Positions 1 through 15,009 of a DNA stretch of 64,000 nucleotides are shown here, one piece after another. The translations under genes and the position numbers were made by a program. The notes under the pieces are model-generated. The model was not told the DNA's origin. It ran no database searches and saw only the letters and a program-made list of their open reading frames with translations. Location: the NCBI RefSeq assembly GCF_023856365.1, contig NC_064540.1, forward strand, positions 29,504,474 to 29,568,473, in the 5' to 3' direction. Numbering within the stretch: position 1 is the stretch's first letter; every line of letters starts with the position of its first letter. The stretch is from Brienomyrus brachyistius (lineage: Eukaryota; Chordata; Actinopteri; Osteoglossiformes; Mormyridae).

Positions 1-924
1 ACAATTAACACCATCAACAAAGCCCTAGTTGATAAACACTACCCATACAGGATAAACCTTTCATTTGTTAATGTGCCAAACAATCACCAACCAAATCCTT
101 ATGCCTTATGCAAAACATGTTTTATTTAAACATTAACTGATTTTCAGCATATTCATTCTTTGAGAAAACAGAATGTACAAAATACAACTAAATAATAAAA
201 CTGAAATAATTCACTCTCCATTTAGTGTGCCTTGCAAACACGTTAACAACATATTTGCATAAAATTGTAAACAGAACAGACGTCTCTTTGCTCATTTTCC
301 TAATGAAACATTTCTATGCTCGCTCGATTATGCACATTAATCTGCGTCAAAACTGCCTTAACACATTAATGCTGACAGCACTAATTTTAACATTAGCATA
401 ATATCGATACCCTAGAAAGGCATTCATATTTAGCCTGTTGTAAGTTATACAGGCAACAAGTAAGAGATAGCCTACTTACATCGTTTGGTTTTTGAAGCCT
501 TTTTTTGAGGCCTTTTCATTGGCATCATCCTTCTACTCAATCCATCAGATGGACCTAGTGGTCACTATGGTTACTGCTACAACTTTGACAGGCACCGATG
601 AGGCAGCTTGTACGATTCAGAACCCCTTAACAATAACAAAAACACAAGAAGTGCTGCCAGGAGCTTGAAGGTAGCCGTAATACAGCATGTTCAGATTTTC
701 ATTTAAGATGTGTGAAATAAAATGTTTCAGTCCCTAAAACAGGAGTATGAGTTATAGCTATCATTCTGTGCTTTAGCCTGTCCCGTCCCTGAATGGTCCA
801 TCAGTGTTGTGCACATGTGGATTGATGCTGACATGACGTGAAGGTATACAGGCTTCTCAGTAAACGTTAATACGAACTGTCTGTGCTGCAACTCAACAAA
901 CACAGTATTGACGGGATATGTTTT
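1..924. other. no recognisable gene
   Basis: AT-rich DNA with no exon-like or transposase-like reading frame that I can recognise on either strand. The right edge runs into a reverse-transcriptase fragment. Confidence 0.5.
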
Positions 925-1700
925 CCTTATGCAAAGATGGCAGATGCTGTTTTTTTGTCCTGTAAGTGGGGGGGACGGATCCAGGTCACTCTGAATCTGA
1001 AGGGGACCCATCTGAAACCATACTGATATAATTCATTAGTATTATTTTTTTGGAGGAAAGAAGACAACTGACAAACTACAACCTTTTCCATGATCTTTGA
1101 AGTGAAAGGAAGATTTGAGATAGGTCTATAGTTTCCTAAAACACTAGGTTCAAGATTTGGTTTCTTTAGGACGGGTCTAATAACAGCCATTTGAAAAAGT
1201 TTTGGAACATATCCAACCCTAAGAGATGAGATTAACACATTTAACAAAGTCCTCAGTGTTTTATAGGAATGAATGATTCAAAGGTCTCATTATTGGTAGG
1301 CATAAGATTATCAGGAAGCTGGCAGCCATAATTAGCTAAGGACATGCACTGGATGGTCTGTCTAATCTTAGATATTTTACCATAAAAAAATGTATTAAAG
1401 TCATCACTTTTAAGAGCTTACGGGACTTGAAGAATTCTGTGTTATCCTAGCCACGGATTTAAATAGTAATTTAGGATTGGTTTTGTTCATGTCTATTAAT
1501 CTGGAGAGATACACAGACCTAGCAGTCACTAGTGCTTGTCTATATTTAAAGAGGCTCTCTTTCCATGCAGATTTGAAAACTTCTAGTTTAATTGAGCGCC
1601 ATTTGCGCTCTAGCTTGTGTGATGCCTGTTTGAGTTTTTCTTACTGTGTGTGTGTGTGTCTGTGTGTGTGAGCGAAAGAGGAATTGTTCATCAATAAACT
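925..1700 (-). mobile_element. LINE fragment, CR1/L2-like reverse transcriptase
   Basis: The minus strand at 927-1247 reads as the start of a non-LTR reverse transcriptase: VPKLFQMAVIRPVLKKPNL followed by NYRPISNLPFTSKIMEKVV, which is the conserved entry into RT motifs 1-2 of CR1/L2/Rex-type LINEs. The part further upstream on the minus strand (1480-1620) matches the region that precedes RT in such elements, with a YRQALVTARS-like stretch. After the first motifs the frame degenerates, so the catalytic YADD box is absent. This is a truncated, dead copy. Clade assignment is from recalled motif similarity only. Confidence 0.65.
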
Positions 1701-2009
1701 GTTTGCTTCAATTGATTGTTTCACCTCTAACTCCCACAATAGGGCCTCCTTTATATATGGTGTCATGGACAGTGTTAGACCTTCATGATAAAAGAACATT
1801 TGTTGAATACAGCGCTTTATAGAAAAAATTCATAGCCTGTTTGGGTTGCAGTCTGCTTCTTTACTGCAACCCAAAACAACTTAAAATATGCCTTAAAACA
1901 GGTCAGAGTACTTTGTACTTTTATACTTCAAGTACATTTCAGAGTCTGTACTGTCACATTTACTTGAGTTTGGGGCAGTTGGTAGTGTATTTGCCCTGTG
2001 ATTTGAAGA

Positions 2010-2397
2010 TGTCACAGATCAACCCTGGGGATCCCCAACTGACGTCAGGAAGACCATGCCTCCGGGCATTCCCTGATCCACCTTTCGCAGTTTAAACAAG
2101 CTGCCAGCTTGCGGTTTCGCGCTGCTATACCAGGTTGTCCGGTTTTTCTGGTTTCAGTGCAGCCACCTACTGCAAGCTGTTGTGCACAGGTTATTTCCAA
2201 TTAAGGGAGACTACTTTTAGCCGTCGAATCTTGCACTCTGATGCGAGATCTTCTACAGTTTGTTTTCTGAGTTCGAGCATTTTCCAATTTATGCCCCTCT
2301 GAGTTTTTTGACCTGTGTTCCACCTTGTAGACCCCGAGTTTCTGTTCAGCTCCATTGATGCCCAACGTAAATCGCCTGACCCCCTCTTGTACCCTGC
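2010..2397. repeat. LTR-like repeat, copy 1 of 2 in tandem
   Basis: A unit beginning TGTCACAGATCAACCC that is followed directly by a diverged second copy. Shared blocks include the ATCCCCAACTGACGTCAGGA motif, a GTTTAAACAAGCTG block and an AATTAAGGGAGA block in the same order. TGTC starts and this composition are typical of fish Ty3/gypsy LTRs. No internal gag/pol lies between the two copies. Confidence 0.55.
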
Positions 2398-2797
2398 TGT
2401 CATGGATCAACCCCGAGAATCCCCAACTGACGTCAGGAACACCACACCTCTGGGGATTCCTTGATCCACCTTTCTCTGTTTAAACAAGCTGTCAGCTTGC
2501 GGTTTTGTGCTGCTATACCAGGTTACTGCAGGTTATTTCTAATTAAGGGAGATTATGTTAGCCAATGGATCTTGCACTCCAATGCGAGTTCTTCTAGAGT
2601 TTTTTTCTGAGTTTGAGCATTTTCAGATTTCCATGAATCACCTGACCCCCGCCTGTACCCTAACAACGATATTTTCCAAGCCCCAAGATTGACTCCACAC
2701 ATCGCCCAACCCCAGCCTGCCCCACGACAACGATCCTGCCAGCATCTTGGGTTTTGGTGTTCTATGTTCTCCATATTACAACCTGGACAACGAACTG
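2398..2797. repeat. LTR-like repeat, copy 2 of 2 in tandem
   Basis: The second copy begins TGTCATGGATCAACCC and repeats the same ordered blocks as the unit at 2010-2397. Its 3' part (ACATCGCCCAACCCCAGCC) resembles part of the gypsy-like LTR at 13830-14190, so both may belong to one LTR family. A dispersed repeat starting with (ATCC)n is inserted directly at its right edge. Confidence 0.5.
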
Positions 2798-3070
2798 CCA
2801 TCCATCCATCCATTTTCCAAACCGCTTATCCTACTGGGTCGTGGGGGGTCCGGAGCCTATCCCGGAAGCAATGGGCCTATCCCGGAGGCAAGGAACAACC
2901 CAGGATGGGGGGTCAGCCCATCGCAGGGCACATTCACACACCAGTCACTCACACATGCACACCTATGGGCAATTTAGCAACTCCAATTAGCCTCAGCATG
3001 TTTTTGGACTGTGGGGGGAAACCGGAGTACCCGGAGGAAACCCCACGACGACATGAGGAGAGCATGCAAA
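2798..3070 (+). repeat. dispersed (ATCC)n-headed repeat, copy A
   Basis: Starts with CCATCCATCCATTTTCCAAA, passes CCGCTTATCCTACTGGGTCG and ends near a GGGGAAACCGGAGTACCCGG block. At least five further copies of this family occur in the window (14663, 30155, 33271, 40646, and reversed at 58925), so it is a high-copy interspersed element. It encodes nothing. The simple-repeat head suggests the tail of a LINE or a LINE-mobilised SINE. Confidence 0.8.
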
Positions 3071-3087
3071 CTCCTGCAAAACCCTAA

Positions 3088-3262
3088 CAGAAGGTCACCA
3101 GTTCGAATCCCGAAACTGGTAAAGCTGTTTTGAGGTTCTCAAGAGCAAGGTACCGCCCCCAAGCACAGCTCCCTAGGTGCTGCCCGCTGTCCTTCAAATA
3201 TGGTTCAAATGCAAAAGTCACATTTCGTTGTGGTGTGTTCACAATGACAAAATAATCACTCT
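3088..3262 (+). repeat. tRNA-derived SINE fragment
   Basis: Contains a B-box-like GGTCACCAGTTCGAATCCCG followed by a fish-SINE body (TTGAGGTTCTCAAGAGCAAG-type, then ATTTCGTTGTGG and ACAATGACAAAATAATCAC). The A-box half is missing, because the unit is fused to the tail of the preceding repeat. It is a 5'-truncated SINE, not a functional tRNA gene. Confidence 0.65.
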
Positions 3263-4149
3263 CACATTAAGTCATGTCTTATTATCCATTACATAAAGTG
3301 TGTTTTGCCATCTCTCAGGGTTAATATTTTTCAGTTTTGATGATGTTCAATAATCAGGACAGTGCTTTTAACAAAAAACAATCATTTATTTAGATATAAG
3401 AAAATACTTAAAGGTTCAAAGAAACAACTATAAAATCAGCATCCAAAATTTCAAAATAACTATATACAATTACAAATGTACGACCCGTAGAAAATTAAAA
3501 TACTTTCACAGAGTTATACAAAGGTATAAGAATATCAATAATATAAAAGGTAAAACATAGTGAAACTATTTATAAACTCTTTTAGCGGCTTCTCAATAAT
3601 ATCTATGGTCCCCAGTGTGAACTCAGAACTTGTCTAGCAAGCGAGCCATGAAACTGTTGTGGCTCTACTGGGCAGTTTTCAGCTTGGCAAGAGTCTCTTG
3701 GTACCATTGATGGTGGGCTGTGTCTGATTCATGCAGGTAGGCTAATATCTCAAAATCTGTTCCTCTTGCGTTTTCTGAGGGTAGCTAAGGAGGGCAGACT
3801 GAGGGCAGATGAGGTTGGTGATGGTGACTGTGACTCTGGTGAAGCATAGGAAGAAGTGGTATTGCTATAAGCTTCAGAGCTCACAAGTCTTAGCTAGAAA
3901 TGTTTATAATGTGATTTTTTTTACAATTTCTCAGCACCTCTGAATATAGGTTTTTGAAAAGTATATGTTTAAAGTTGATTTTAACAAAATAGTAGAATAT
4001 TAACATTCTAAGTAGTCTCAGACTATTGGCACGAAGTTTGAGCTAAATAAAAGCACTTTGGGATAGATGTTTTTTATATAGGTGAAATATTTTAAAATGT
4101 CAAGGCATGTCAGACTACCTCGAAAGTGGCTGAGAGGCCTCAAGACTAC
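3263..4149. other. no recognisable feature
   Basis: AT-rich sequence with short simple A/T tracts. I see no coding exon or clear repeat boundary. Confidence 0.45.
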
Positions 4150-5140
4150 GGAGGGTTAAAGTGGCAGCCCAGCTTTGGTTGTTCCTTGGTGGTCCTTGTT
4201 CATTATGGACAATCCGTGGCGAGCACAGAAGTCCAATAACAAAACACCACTTGGGTTCAGATTGGGGGGGCGTTCCTTCCAATTATGCCCCTCTAGGTCT
4301 CACTGTCATTGCCCATGTGAGCATTGAAGTCCCCCAGCAGAACAAGAGAGTCCCCAGGAGGAGTGCTTTCTAACACCCCTTCCAAGGACTCCAGAAATGG
4401 TGGGTATTCTGAATTGCCATTTGGCGCATAAACGCAAACAACAGTCAGGACTGGGAGGCTACCCTCTCATCTACCACGGTAAACCCCAAAGCACAGACGT
4501 CCAAGCAGGGGCCAATAAGTATGCCCACCCCTGCTCGGCGCCTCCAGAGTGGAAGAGGGTCCAACCCCCCCTTGAGGAGACTGGTTCCAGAGCCCAAGCC
4601 ATGCGTCAAAGTGAGCCCGCCTATAACCTGTTCGGAACCTAGCACCAGCTCAGGCTCCTTCCCTGCCAAAAAGGTGACATTCCACTTCCATAGAGCTAGC
4701 TTCTGCAGCCGAGGACTGGACCACCAAGGTCCCCGCGTTCGGTCATTGCCCAACTCACACTGCTCCCGACCCCTTTGCCCCCTCCTACAGGCAGGGACGG
4801 ATTACGGACCGGGCCAGCGGGGCCGCTGCCCAGGGGCCCTTGGGGTGCAGGGGGCCCGTGGGGCCCCTAGCCCAAAACAATTTGCAACGCTTATCAACAA
4901 TGTATTTTCGTTTGTCTATTTTAGAGGGCCTACATTCTTTGATCCTCTGCCTACAAGGGCCCCTGACCCTATAGGGAGGGCGTTTGGCTGCCAAGGGCCC
5001 TTGAATTGTGGTGGTTGTGGTGGTGGTGCTGGTGGTGGTACTGGTGGTGTTGGTGGTGGTGGTGGTGTTGGGGGGGCCCACACAACCCATAATCCGTCCC
5101 TGCCTACAGGCGGTGACCCCTTTGGACCCCCCTCCTCTTG
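4150..5140 (-). mobile_element. LINE endonuclease-domain fragment, split by a MITE
   Basis: Read on the minus strand, 4300-4450 corresponds to the APE-type endonuclease of a fish non-LTR retrotransposon: a GDFNAH-like core is recognisable just after a stretch matching [11 protein letters not shown]. The sequence is riddled with stops and shifts. The LINE-derived sequence continues on the far side of the insertion at 4792-5102, where CCTACAGG is duplicated. The long Gly-rich plus-strand reading here is an artefact of GGT repeats in the insertion. Confidence 0.55.
4792..5102. mobile_element. hAT-type MITE with perfect 8-bp target duplication
   Basis: The ends are inverted repeats: CAGGGACGGATTACGG on the left and, on the opposite strand at the right end, CAGGGACGGATTATGG. 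The element is flanked on both sides by the identical octamer CCTACAGG (4784-4791 and 5103-5110), the target-site size of hAT transposons. The 311-bp interior holds a (GGT)n-rich stretch near 5008-5068 and no transposase, so it is non-autonomous. It inserted into an older LINE fragment. Confidence 0.85.
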
Positions 5141-5307
5141 CATCATTAATGCATGTGCATGGGCATCACTGCCATTAAATCTGAGGGGGACGTGTCAGAA
5201 GGAGTAATTATTTGTTTGGATCCTCCAACATTTAACATAAAATATTAGTTTTATGCCAGTATGTTCCCCCCCACATTCAAAATGCTTCTAACGCCCCTGC
5301 ATTAATG

Positions 5308-5810
5308 TTGTGGCTAGATGGCCTGGCTCAACCCATGATTCGTTTATTCTCAGAGACAGTAGTGTTGGAAACAAACTTGAAAATGGGGTGGTACGTGATG
5401 TCTGGCTGCTCATTAAGAAGATTTTTCCCATTTTATAATTGGGTCCAATATTGTAAGCTTTTTTTGATGTAAGCATTTGACAGTTCCTTAGGAGACAGTG
5501 GGTACCCACTGATATTGTGGCTGATATAATGATGCCCCCATTGTCAGGCTCGGGCGGTGGCAGAGCGCACTATCGGGCAGCTTAAAGGCCACTGGCGCTG
5601 CCTAAACAAGACCGGTGGGGTGCCGCTATACAGTCCCCAAAAAAGTGTTACATTGTACACGCATGTAGCGTGTTGTATAATCTGGCGCAAAATCGTGCCT
5701 TGCCGGGATCTGAAGAGTTTATAGGCAAGATGAACCTGAGCCTGAGCCACCAAATTTTCCGCCAATTGGAACAGCGTTACAACTTTGTTTGAATGTAATA
5801 GCAAGAATGT
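5308..5810 (+). pseudogene. PIF/Harbinger transposase (HARBI1-like) remnant
   Basis: Frames on the plus strand give ARWPGSTHDSFILRDSS (about 5313-5365), then LGDSGYPLILWL (about 5488), then AVAERTIGQLKGHWRCLNKT (about 5548). These are the ordered landmarks of the DDE_Tnp_4 domain of Harbinger transposases: the PGS.HDS block, the GDSGYP aspartate and the ERTIG glutamate. Stops and at least one frameshift separate them, and the N-terminal half is missing. A degenerate C-terminal tail follows to about 5800. It is inactive. The partner protein lies convergently on the other strand. Confidence 0.75.
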
Positions 5811-5849
5811 AAAACAGGTAACCAAACACCACATTTATTTTTTTTACTA

Positions 5850-6063
5850 ATTCTTGTAATGTGTTGTTAATATCACACAGTGTATCATGTAGATGTTTTA
5901 ATTCATTGGCAACATATCTTACAGCATGGACTACTGCATTTTGCGACTGCAACACAGCTTCAGTCAGCACATGGCTGGATGTTCGCCCTCTGGTTTCTGA
6001 GGCACGGGGGGTGCCTCTTGTAAGAATAAACAAACAGAATAAACAAAAGTAACACATATGCAA
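5850..6063 (-). pseudogene. Harbinger Myb-like partner protein, C-terminal piece
   Basis: The minus strand reads SSHVLTEAVLQSQNAVVHAV and then ANELKHLHDTLCDINNTL, the coiled tail of the second protein (Myb/SANT type) carried by Harbinger elements. Such elements normally encode the nuclease and this DNA-binding helper in convergent orientation, which is the arrangement here with the HARBI1-like remnant at 5308-5810. The Myb domain itself is not present. Confidence 0.6.
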
Positions 6064-6285
6064 ATATAGATAATTATGGTCAGGTCAGGGGGTGGCTGTG
6101 GGCTCGTTCACATGCATAAAATTTCACGCTCAATGGGATTTATAAAGGGAATGTGCGTCGATCTTTGCTTACGCAAAGTTTTGTGCATCTGGGTTTCTTC
6201 TTGCTTACGCACATTCTTAGTTTTGTCCGTAGCCCATTTTTTAGTGTGAATTCTATGCACGTCATTTTTCATGAGGCCCCAGGTT
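6064..6285. repeat. Harbinger terminal region
   Basis: Contains GGATTTATAAAGGGAATGTG, CTTACGCAAAG, GTCCGTAGCCC and TTAGTGTGAATTCTATGCAC, ending in CATGAGGCCCC. The same ordered landmarks recur at 41815-42010 in diverged form. I read it as the right end of the Harbinger element whose coding remnants precede it. Confidence 0.6.
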
Positions 6286-7640
6286 CTTACACTAGCGGAG
6301 GCTGGTGCTGTTTAAGTACTAGAGGGGAGGACCTCTGCAATTATTTATTTATTTATTTTCTTTCTCGTTGTTGTTTCCCAGGTGGCCATATCTAGAGACT
6401 TGTAAATTCACCATATTCACCACACTTACACCCCTCCCCCCAAACTGATCCCTAATTTGCCATTTGCACAATTTCATCTCCGCCTTATGTGTACTATGTC
6501 TACCTTGCACTCTGAAGCTCCACTTCAGTACCTCAATTAAACAATACCACATCTATGGAGACATGCTGATATGCATATCTGTATCTAGCCTGTATGTTTT
6601 TCTTTACACACGTCTGGATAACTTATGTATAATGTTGGTAATGTATGTTTAATTTATGTATGAATAATTTACATATAATGTATGCCATGTATGTGTAATT
6701 TATGTATGTATGTATAATTTATGTAAAATGTATGTAATGTATGCCCTATCTATGTATATTCCCTTCCTTCACTTCCCCTATCCCCCGATGTCTCACATGT
6801 TCTGGTGAAGTTGTCCGCACATTGTGTTAATGACAATAAAAATTGAATTGAATTGACTATCCATTTTCTGACAAACAGGTTATTTCTTTAGGTTCAGTTT
6901 TGCAGGCATTGGACATTGGTGAAAAGGAATGCTTAGATGAGATTCATGGTTATCCAGTCAATCTATGCCCTCCACAGATGCTATATTCTCATTTTTTTCA
7001 GAGTTCCTGGACTCACTATTTCTAACAGGGTTATAACTATTTGCGGCAAGGAATTTGGTAAACTGAAAGGACTTTTGAAATAGAGTCACTGCTCCTTTGA
7101 ATCTAAAGGAGTCAGCTTATTAGATTTTATTAGAGTAAACTTTTTAATTTAACTTACAGGAGTGTGGTGCCATTTGGGAGAATTGGTTTTCTATTGCTGT
7201 TGTGCTATTAATGATTGATATATCTTAATATTTCTTACTGGTAACTTATCAAGTGAACTTTGATATGTATTGTTATTAGGTAATCAAATAGGTACACAAA
7301 CATTATCAACGGAGTATAAATCTATTCATTCTGTTCTAAGTGTTGCAATGTGTGGTGTATTTCCAGGTAAATATGTTCAGCCAATTTAAAATGTGGAAAT
7401 AAATATTCAGTATATCAACTTTCTTTTTGCAGTATTTGTCAAAAAAACTAAGCATATTTATTTTGGAAACAAAATGTTATTTGCAAACTGGTTAGTGTCT
7501 TGAATTAAACACCTTTGAAATGTACGTTGTATATATACATTTTGTATATATAAAATACATGTTTATATATATATATATCTTTGTAGTGAGGTGTGAAAAC
7601 GATTTGTACATTTGATTTGGGTAAATGTTTCAAACTAAGT
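6286..7640. other. repeat-rich intergenic DNA before chitinase gene 1
   Basis: 6600-6740 is an ATGTATGT/AATTTATG-rich degenerate simple repeat. 6815-6857 (ACAATAAAAATTGAATTGAA) looks like the 3' tail of a LINE or SINE. The rest has no coding sign. A TA-rich tract lies at about 7545-7580, just upstream of the first chitinase exon. Confidence 0.45.
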
Positions 7641-7693
7641 TTAAAACATTAAGTTTATATTTTTAGGTGTTGTTGGACTTCAAAGCTTGAAAA

Positions 7694-11736
<4,043 letters not shown>

Positions 11737-11947
11737 GCAGGAGATTACTTCCGTTTCAATACGTATCAGTTACAGTCAGCAGATAACCAAAAGATATTTT
11801 TATCCTTGCTGATTTAACACACTTGAATATCTTTTTAAAGAAACGTCACAGTACAACTTAAATATAATTATTTTCTGCTATGTACAATGATTACAGAAAA
11901 TAACAAGTGGTAGCTGCCATTTGTGGTTCTAATTCTATAAGTAAAGT

Positions 11948-11953
11948 AATAAA
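11948..11953 (+). promoter_or_regulatory. polyadenylation signal AATAAA of chitinase-like gene 1
   Basis: Canonical AATAAA about 210 bp after the stop codon, in AT-rich DNA with no further coding sequence. It gives a short 3' UTR, usual for this family. Confidence 0.6.
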
Positions 11954-12062
11954 AAATATTAAAATAACATGAAAATATGGTGTATGGTTTTTTTATTTAA
12001 ATGTGATTTTACAAATTTAACATATAAATATATCATGCAATGATTAATGTACAACAAGCTCT

Positions 12063-12420
12063 GCATAAAACACAGTATGGACAAAACTACTGGATCACAC
12101 CTATCGATCATTGAATTCAGGTGTTTCAATCAGACCCTTTGCTATATGTATATAAAATAAAGCACCTATCCATGCACAATCAGATTTGCAAATATTTGTG
12201 ACCCATCACCATGAAATGAGTCTTATGGGTGCAGTTCTACCAGTGCGACTTAAGACTCATTTAGTGGCGACGGGTCATATTTGTGAGAGCATGGTATTCT
12301 CATAGGATGTAACCTATAAATCCATTTGTGAAACTTCTTCCCTGCTAGATATTTCATGGTCAACTAGTGTTATTAGTCAACTGGTGTTATTGCAAAACGG
12401 AAGTTTTAGGAACAACACAA
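12063..12420 (+). mobile_element. Tc1-like fragment, same family as 26899-28025
   Basis: GTATGGACAAAACTACTGG and the following GAATTCAGGTGTTTCAATCAG are diverged versions of the left end of the Tc1-like element in chitinase intron 6 (26899-28025). Only the left few hundred bases are present, and a strong hairpin (12200-12276) lies inside. Confidence 0.55.
12200..12276. repeat. 26-bp-arm hairpin
   Basis: Left arm 12200-12225 and right arm 12251-12276 are inverted repeats matching at 22 of 26 positions, including an unbroken AAATGAGTCTTA core of 12, around a 25-nt loop. It could be a small foldback element or a miRNA-like precursor shape. No function is shown by the sequence. Confidence 0.7.
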
Positions 12421-12434
12421 ACTCAGCCATGAGT

Positions 12435-13800
12435 TAAATGCACCCTGTTTTTGCCCCCAGACCCCGAAATCGGGCACCACACTGCTGCGATATCAGCAAC
12501 TGGAGAATCCCTTGAGTCGTTTAATACAGGACTGACTGAGTTCTCAACGACACTTACCCGTATCGCCAAGTCACTATTCATTTCTCCCTCAGCAAGCGAA
12601 CCCCATCTTTCCTTGCAGGGGCAATAAAGCAGGGGATCTGGGATCCTGCAGATCCTCCCAGTGCTCCATGGTTTTCGAGCTTCAGCCTTCTGCTTTTCCT
12701 ACCGAACAATCCCGTGTAGCCTATGTCATTACCCTTTGCATTGGTCCTGCTCAGGAGAGGTCGACTCCAGCCTGGGTTTCTGGTGCTGCCTTTTGCTCCG
12801 CATTTTCAAGTTTCACAGCTGAAATGAGTAAAATTTTTGACCGGTCCAAGCAGGGACGAGAGGCTGCTTGGGAGTTATTACAGCTCCAACAGGAGGGCCG
12901 GTCCGTATCTGAATATGCCATCCAGTTTCATACTCTGGCTATGTGAAGTGGATGGGATCATCAAGCTCAGTTTGATGTTTTTTACAATGGACTGGGCGAG
13001 GGCATAAAGGATGAACTAACCACATGTGAGTTCCCTGACTCATTCAACGAGCTAGTCAGCTTGGTGATTAGGGTTGATACCCAGATTTACCAACATCGGA
13101 GAGAACGATGCGTAAGGGAGGAACAACCCCGGACACAAAAATTTCTTCCTGTTAACCCCTCGGGTGCGAACCTGAGCCGATGCAGGTTAATTGTACCAAG
13201 CTAACTCAGGCTGAGCGACAACGGCAGACAATGGCTAGGGTCTGTCTGTATCATGTGTCAATCAATATATCTGTATCAATATATCGTTATATATTATTGA
13301 GTCACCTCAGGCACCCCTTGTCTTGGGGCACCTGTGCTTACAGCAACATAACTCTCAGATTGACTTGTCAAGAGGTACCATTATGAGGTGGTCTCCATCA
13401 TGCCTCTTACACTGTCTGTCTGCCCCACGACCAGTCCCTCATGGAAGAGGATTACCTGAACCTGACCACCGTTCCCCCAGAATACCTCGATTTTAAACTG
13501 ATGTTCAGTAAGTCCCGTGCCTCTTCCCTTCCAACTCACCACCCCTCTGATTGTGCCATTGAATTGTTACCAAGTACCAGTCCTCCCAGGGGGTGTCTGT
13601 ATTCCCTCTCAACACCCGAGAAAAAGGCCATAGAAGATTACATTCGTGGAGCGTTAGCAGCATGTATAATCTGTCCTTCCTCGTCCTCTGTGGGAAACTA
13701 CACGGTTTACATGCTTCTCAACTGGCTTGTCTGGTTTTCCCAGTTTTTAGGCAGTCTGACCTCTTAGCTGATTCCTAGCAGTTTAATCAGTGGAGCTTAT
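12435..13800 (+). pseudogene. Ty3/gypsy gag and pol fragments
   Basis: At 12815-13100 the plus strand reads FDRSKQGREAAWELLQLQQ, VSEYAIQFHTLA, then after a stop SGWDHQAQFDVFYNGLGE and IKDEL. This is the capsid-type Gag of sushi-like Ty3/gypsy elements. At 13441-13680 EYLDFKLMFSKSRASSLPTH and IEDYIRGALAACIICPSSSS match the segment just before the reverse-transcriptase core. The RT core, RNase H and integrase are absent, and stops interrupt Gag. A 37-bp stretch at 12435 matches part of the LTR at 13830-14190, hinting at deleted LTR sequence on this side. It is a dead, internally deleted copy. Confidence 0.7.
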
Positions 13801-13829
13801 TTTAGTTTGCCTGATCTGAAACCACTCTC

Positions 13830-14195
13830 GATGTGAGATATTCATGGCCAGTCCTGAATTCAAGCATTTAGTCTTGTTTATCTGCTTGGTTACCTGCACC
13901 CTGTTTTTGCCCACAGACCCCGAGAATTGTCTGCCCCCTCTAATCTCTGACGCTCATCACCCGACTCCTGCCTGTCCACCAACCACCATATACCTGCCTA
14001 AGCCCTCTGATCTCCAATGCACATCGCCCGACTCCAGCCTGTTTTTGACTACATTTTATGTCTGTCGCCTTGGAATTAGCAACGACAGTTATTTTTCGCT
14101 ATCAATGCAATCCCTGAATTTTTGCATCTCCAATAAAGCCGCTCTTCGCTCCTGATTCTGCACAAGTGTCCTTTCTTCCCCGCATCCTTAACAGA
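13830..14195 (+). repeat. gypsy-like LTR
   Basis: Follows the pol fragment. It contains a CCAATAAAGCCGC polyadenylation-type site near 14130 and ACATCGCCCGACTCCAGCC-type blocks shared with the tandem LTR copies at 2010-2797. The boundaries are approximate. Confidence 0.5.
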
Positions 14196-14662
14196 TGGAT
14201 TAAGTAACTACCATAAACAGTTGAATAATAATTCAACTGCATGATAGGCTGCATGATATCACACCTTAGATGACTTTTTACCTTATCTACAATCTCTGCT
14301 CTTAAAACATGTAGCTGCTGAGCTGTTTTTCTTCTCAGCTACTTCAGTGGTTATCGCTTGGAGCATGCAGTGGGCACTGCTAACTGCATTTTATAATGCA
14401 TATTGGTAAAGCAAAAATCAAATACTAATAAATTTATCAAGACAACTATCAAAATCATGCCAGTTAAGCAAACATGTTGCTACTATGCTAAATATACTGT
14501 TATAAAACATCATTGAGCTAAATATATAAATAAAACATAATAAAGTGTCAGTTATACAATGAACTAAATTACTATTATAAAACAATTAATATTAGTTTTT
14601 AAAAAACATGCATAAACAATTTCAGAAGCATTTGTCCACTATAGCAATTTGGAAAAAATGTT
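14196..14662. other. no recognisable feature
   Basis: AT-rich intergenic DNA. No exon, repeat terminus or RNA gene was recognised. Confidence 0.45.
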
Positions 14663-15009
14663 ATCCATCCATCCATTTTCCAAACTGCTTATCCTACTGG
14701 GTCGCAGGGGGTCCGCAGCCTATCCCGGAAGCAATGGGTATGAGGTAGGGAAGAACCCAGGATGGGGGCCCAGCCCATCGCAGGGCACACTCACACACCA
14801 GTCACACACACCTACGGGCAATTTAGCAAGTCCAATTAGCCTCAGCATGTTTTTGGACCGTGGGGGGAAACCGGAGTACCCGGAGGAAACCCCACGACAA
14901 CATGGGGAGAACATGCAAACTCCACACACATGTAACCCAGGCAGAGACTTGAACCCAGGTCCCAGAGGTGTGAGGCAACAGTGCTAACCACTGCACCACC
15001 ATGCCACCC
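14663..15009 (+). repeat. dispersed (ATCC)n-headed repeat, copy B
   Basis: A near full-length member of the family described at 2798. It includes the right part missing from copy A, with CACATGTAACCCAGGCAGAG, a GACTTGAACCCAGGTCCC block and the terminal TAACCACTGCACCACCATGC. The B-box-like GACTTGAACC near its right end suggests a tRNA-related segment read toward the left. Confidence 0.8.

Noticed and set aside
3088..3120. tRNA gene suggested by a B-box
   Set aside because: There is no A-box, acceptor stem or anticodon arm; the following sequence is a SINE body.
4521..5207. 228-codon plus-strand frame with a Gly-rich middle
   Set aside because: It spans a reversed LINE piece and a MITE with GGT repeats; the reading frame crosses the exact insertion joint and has no family match.
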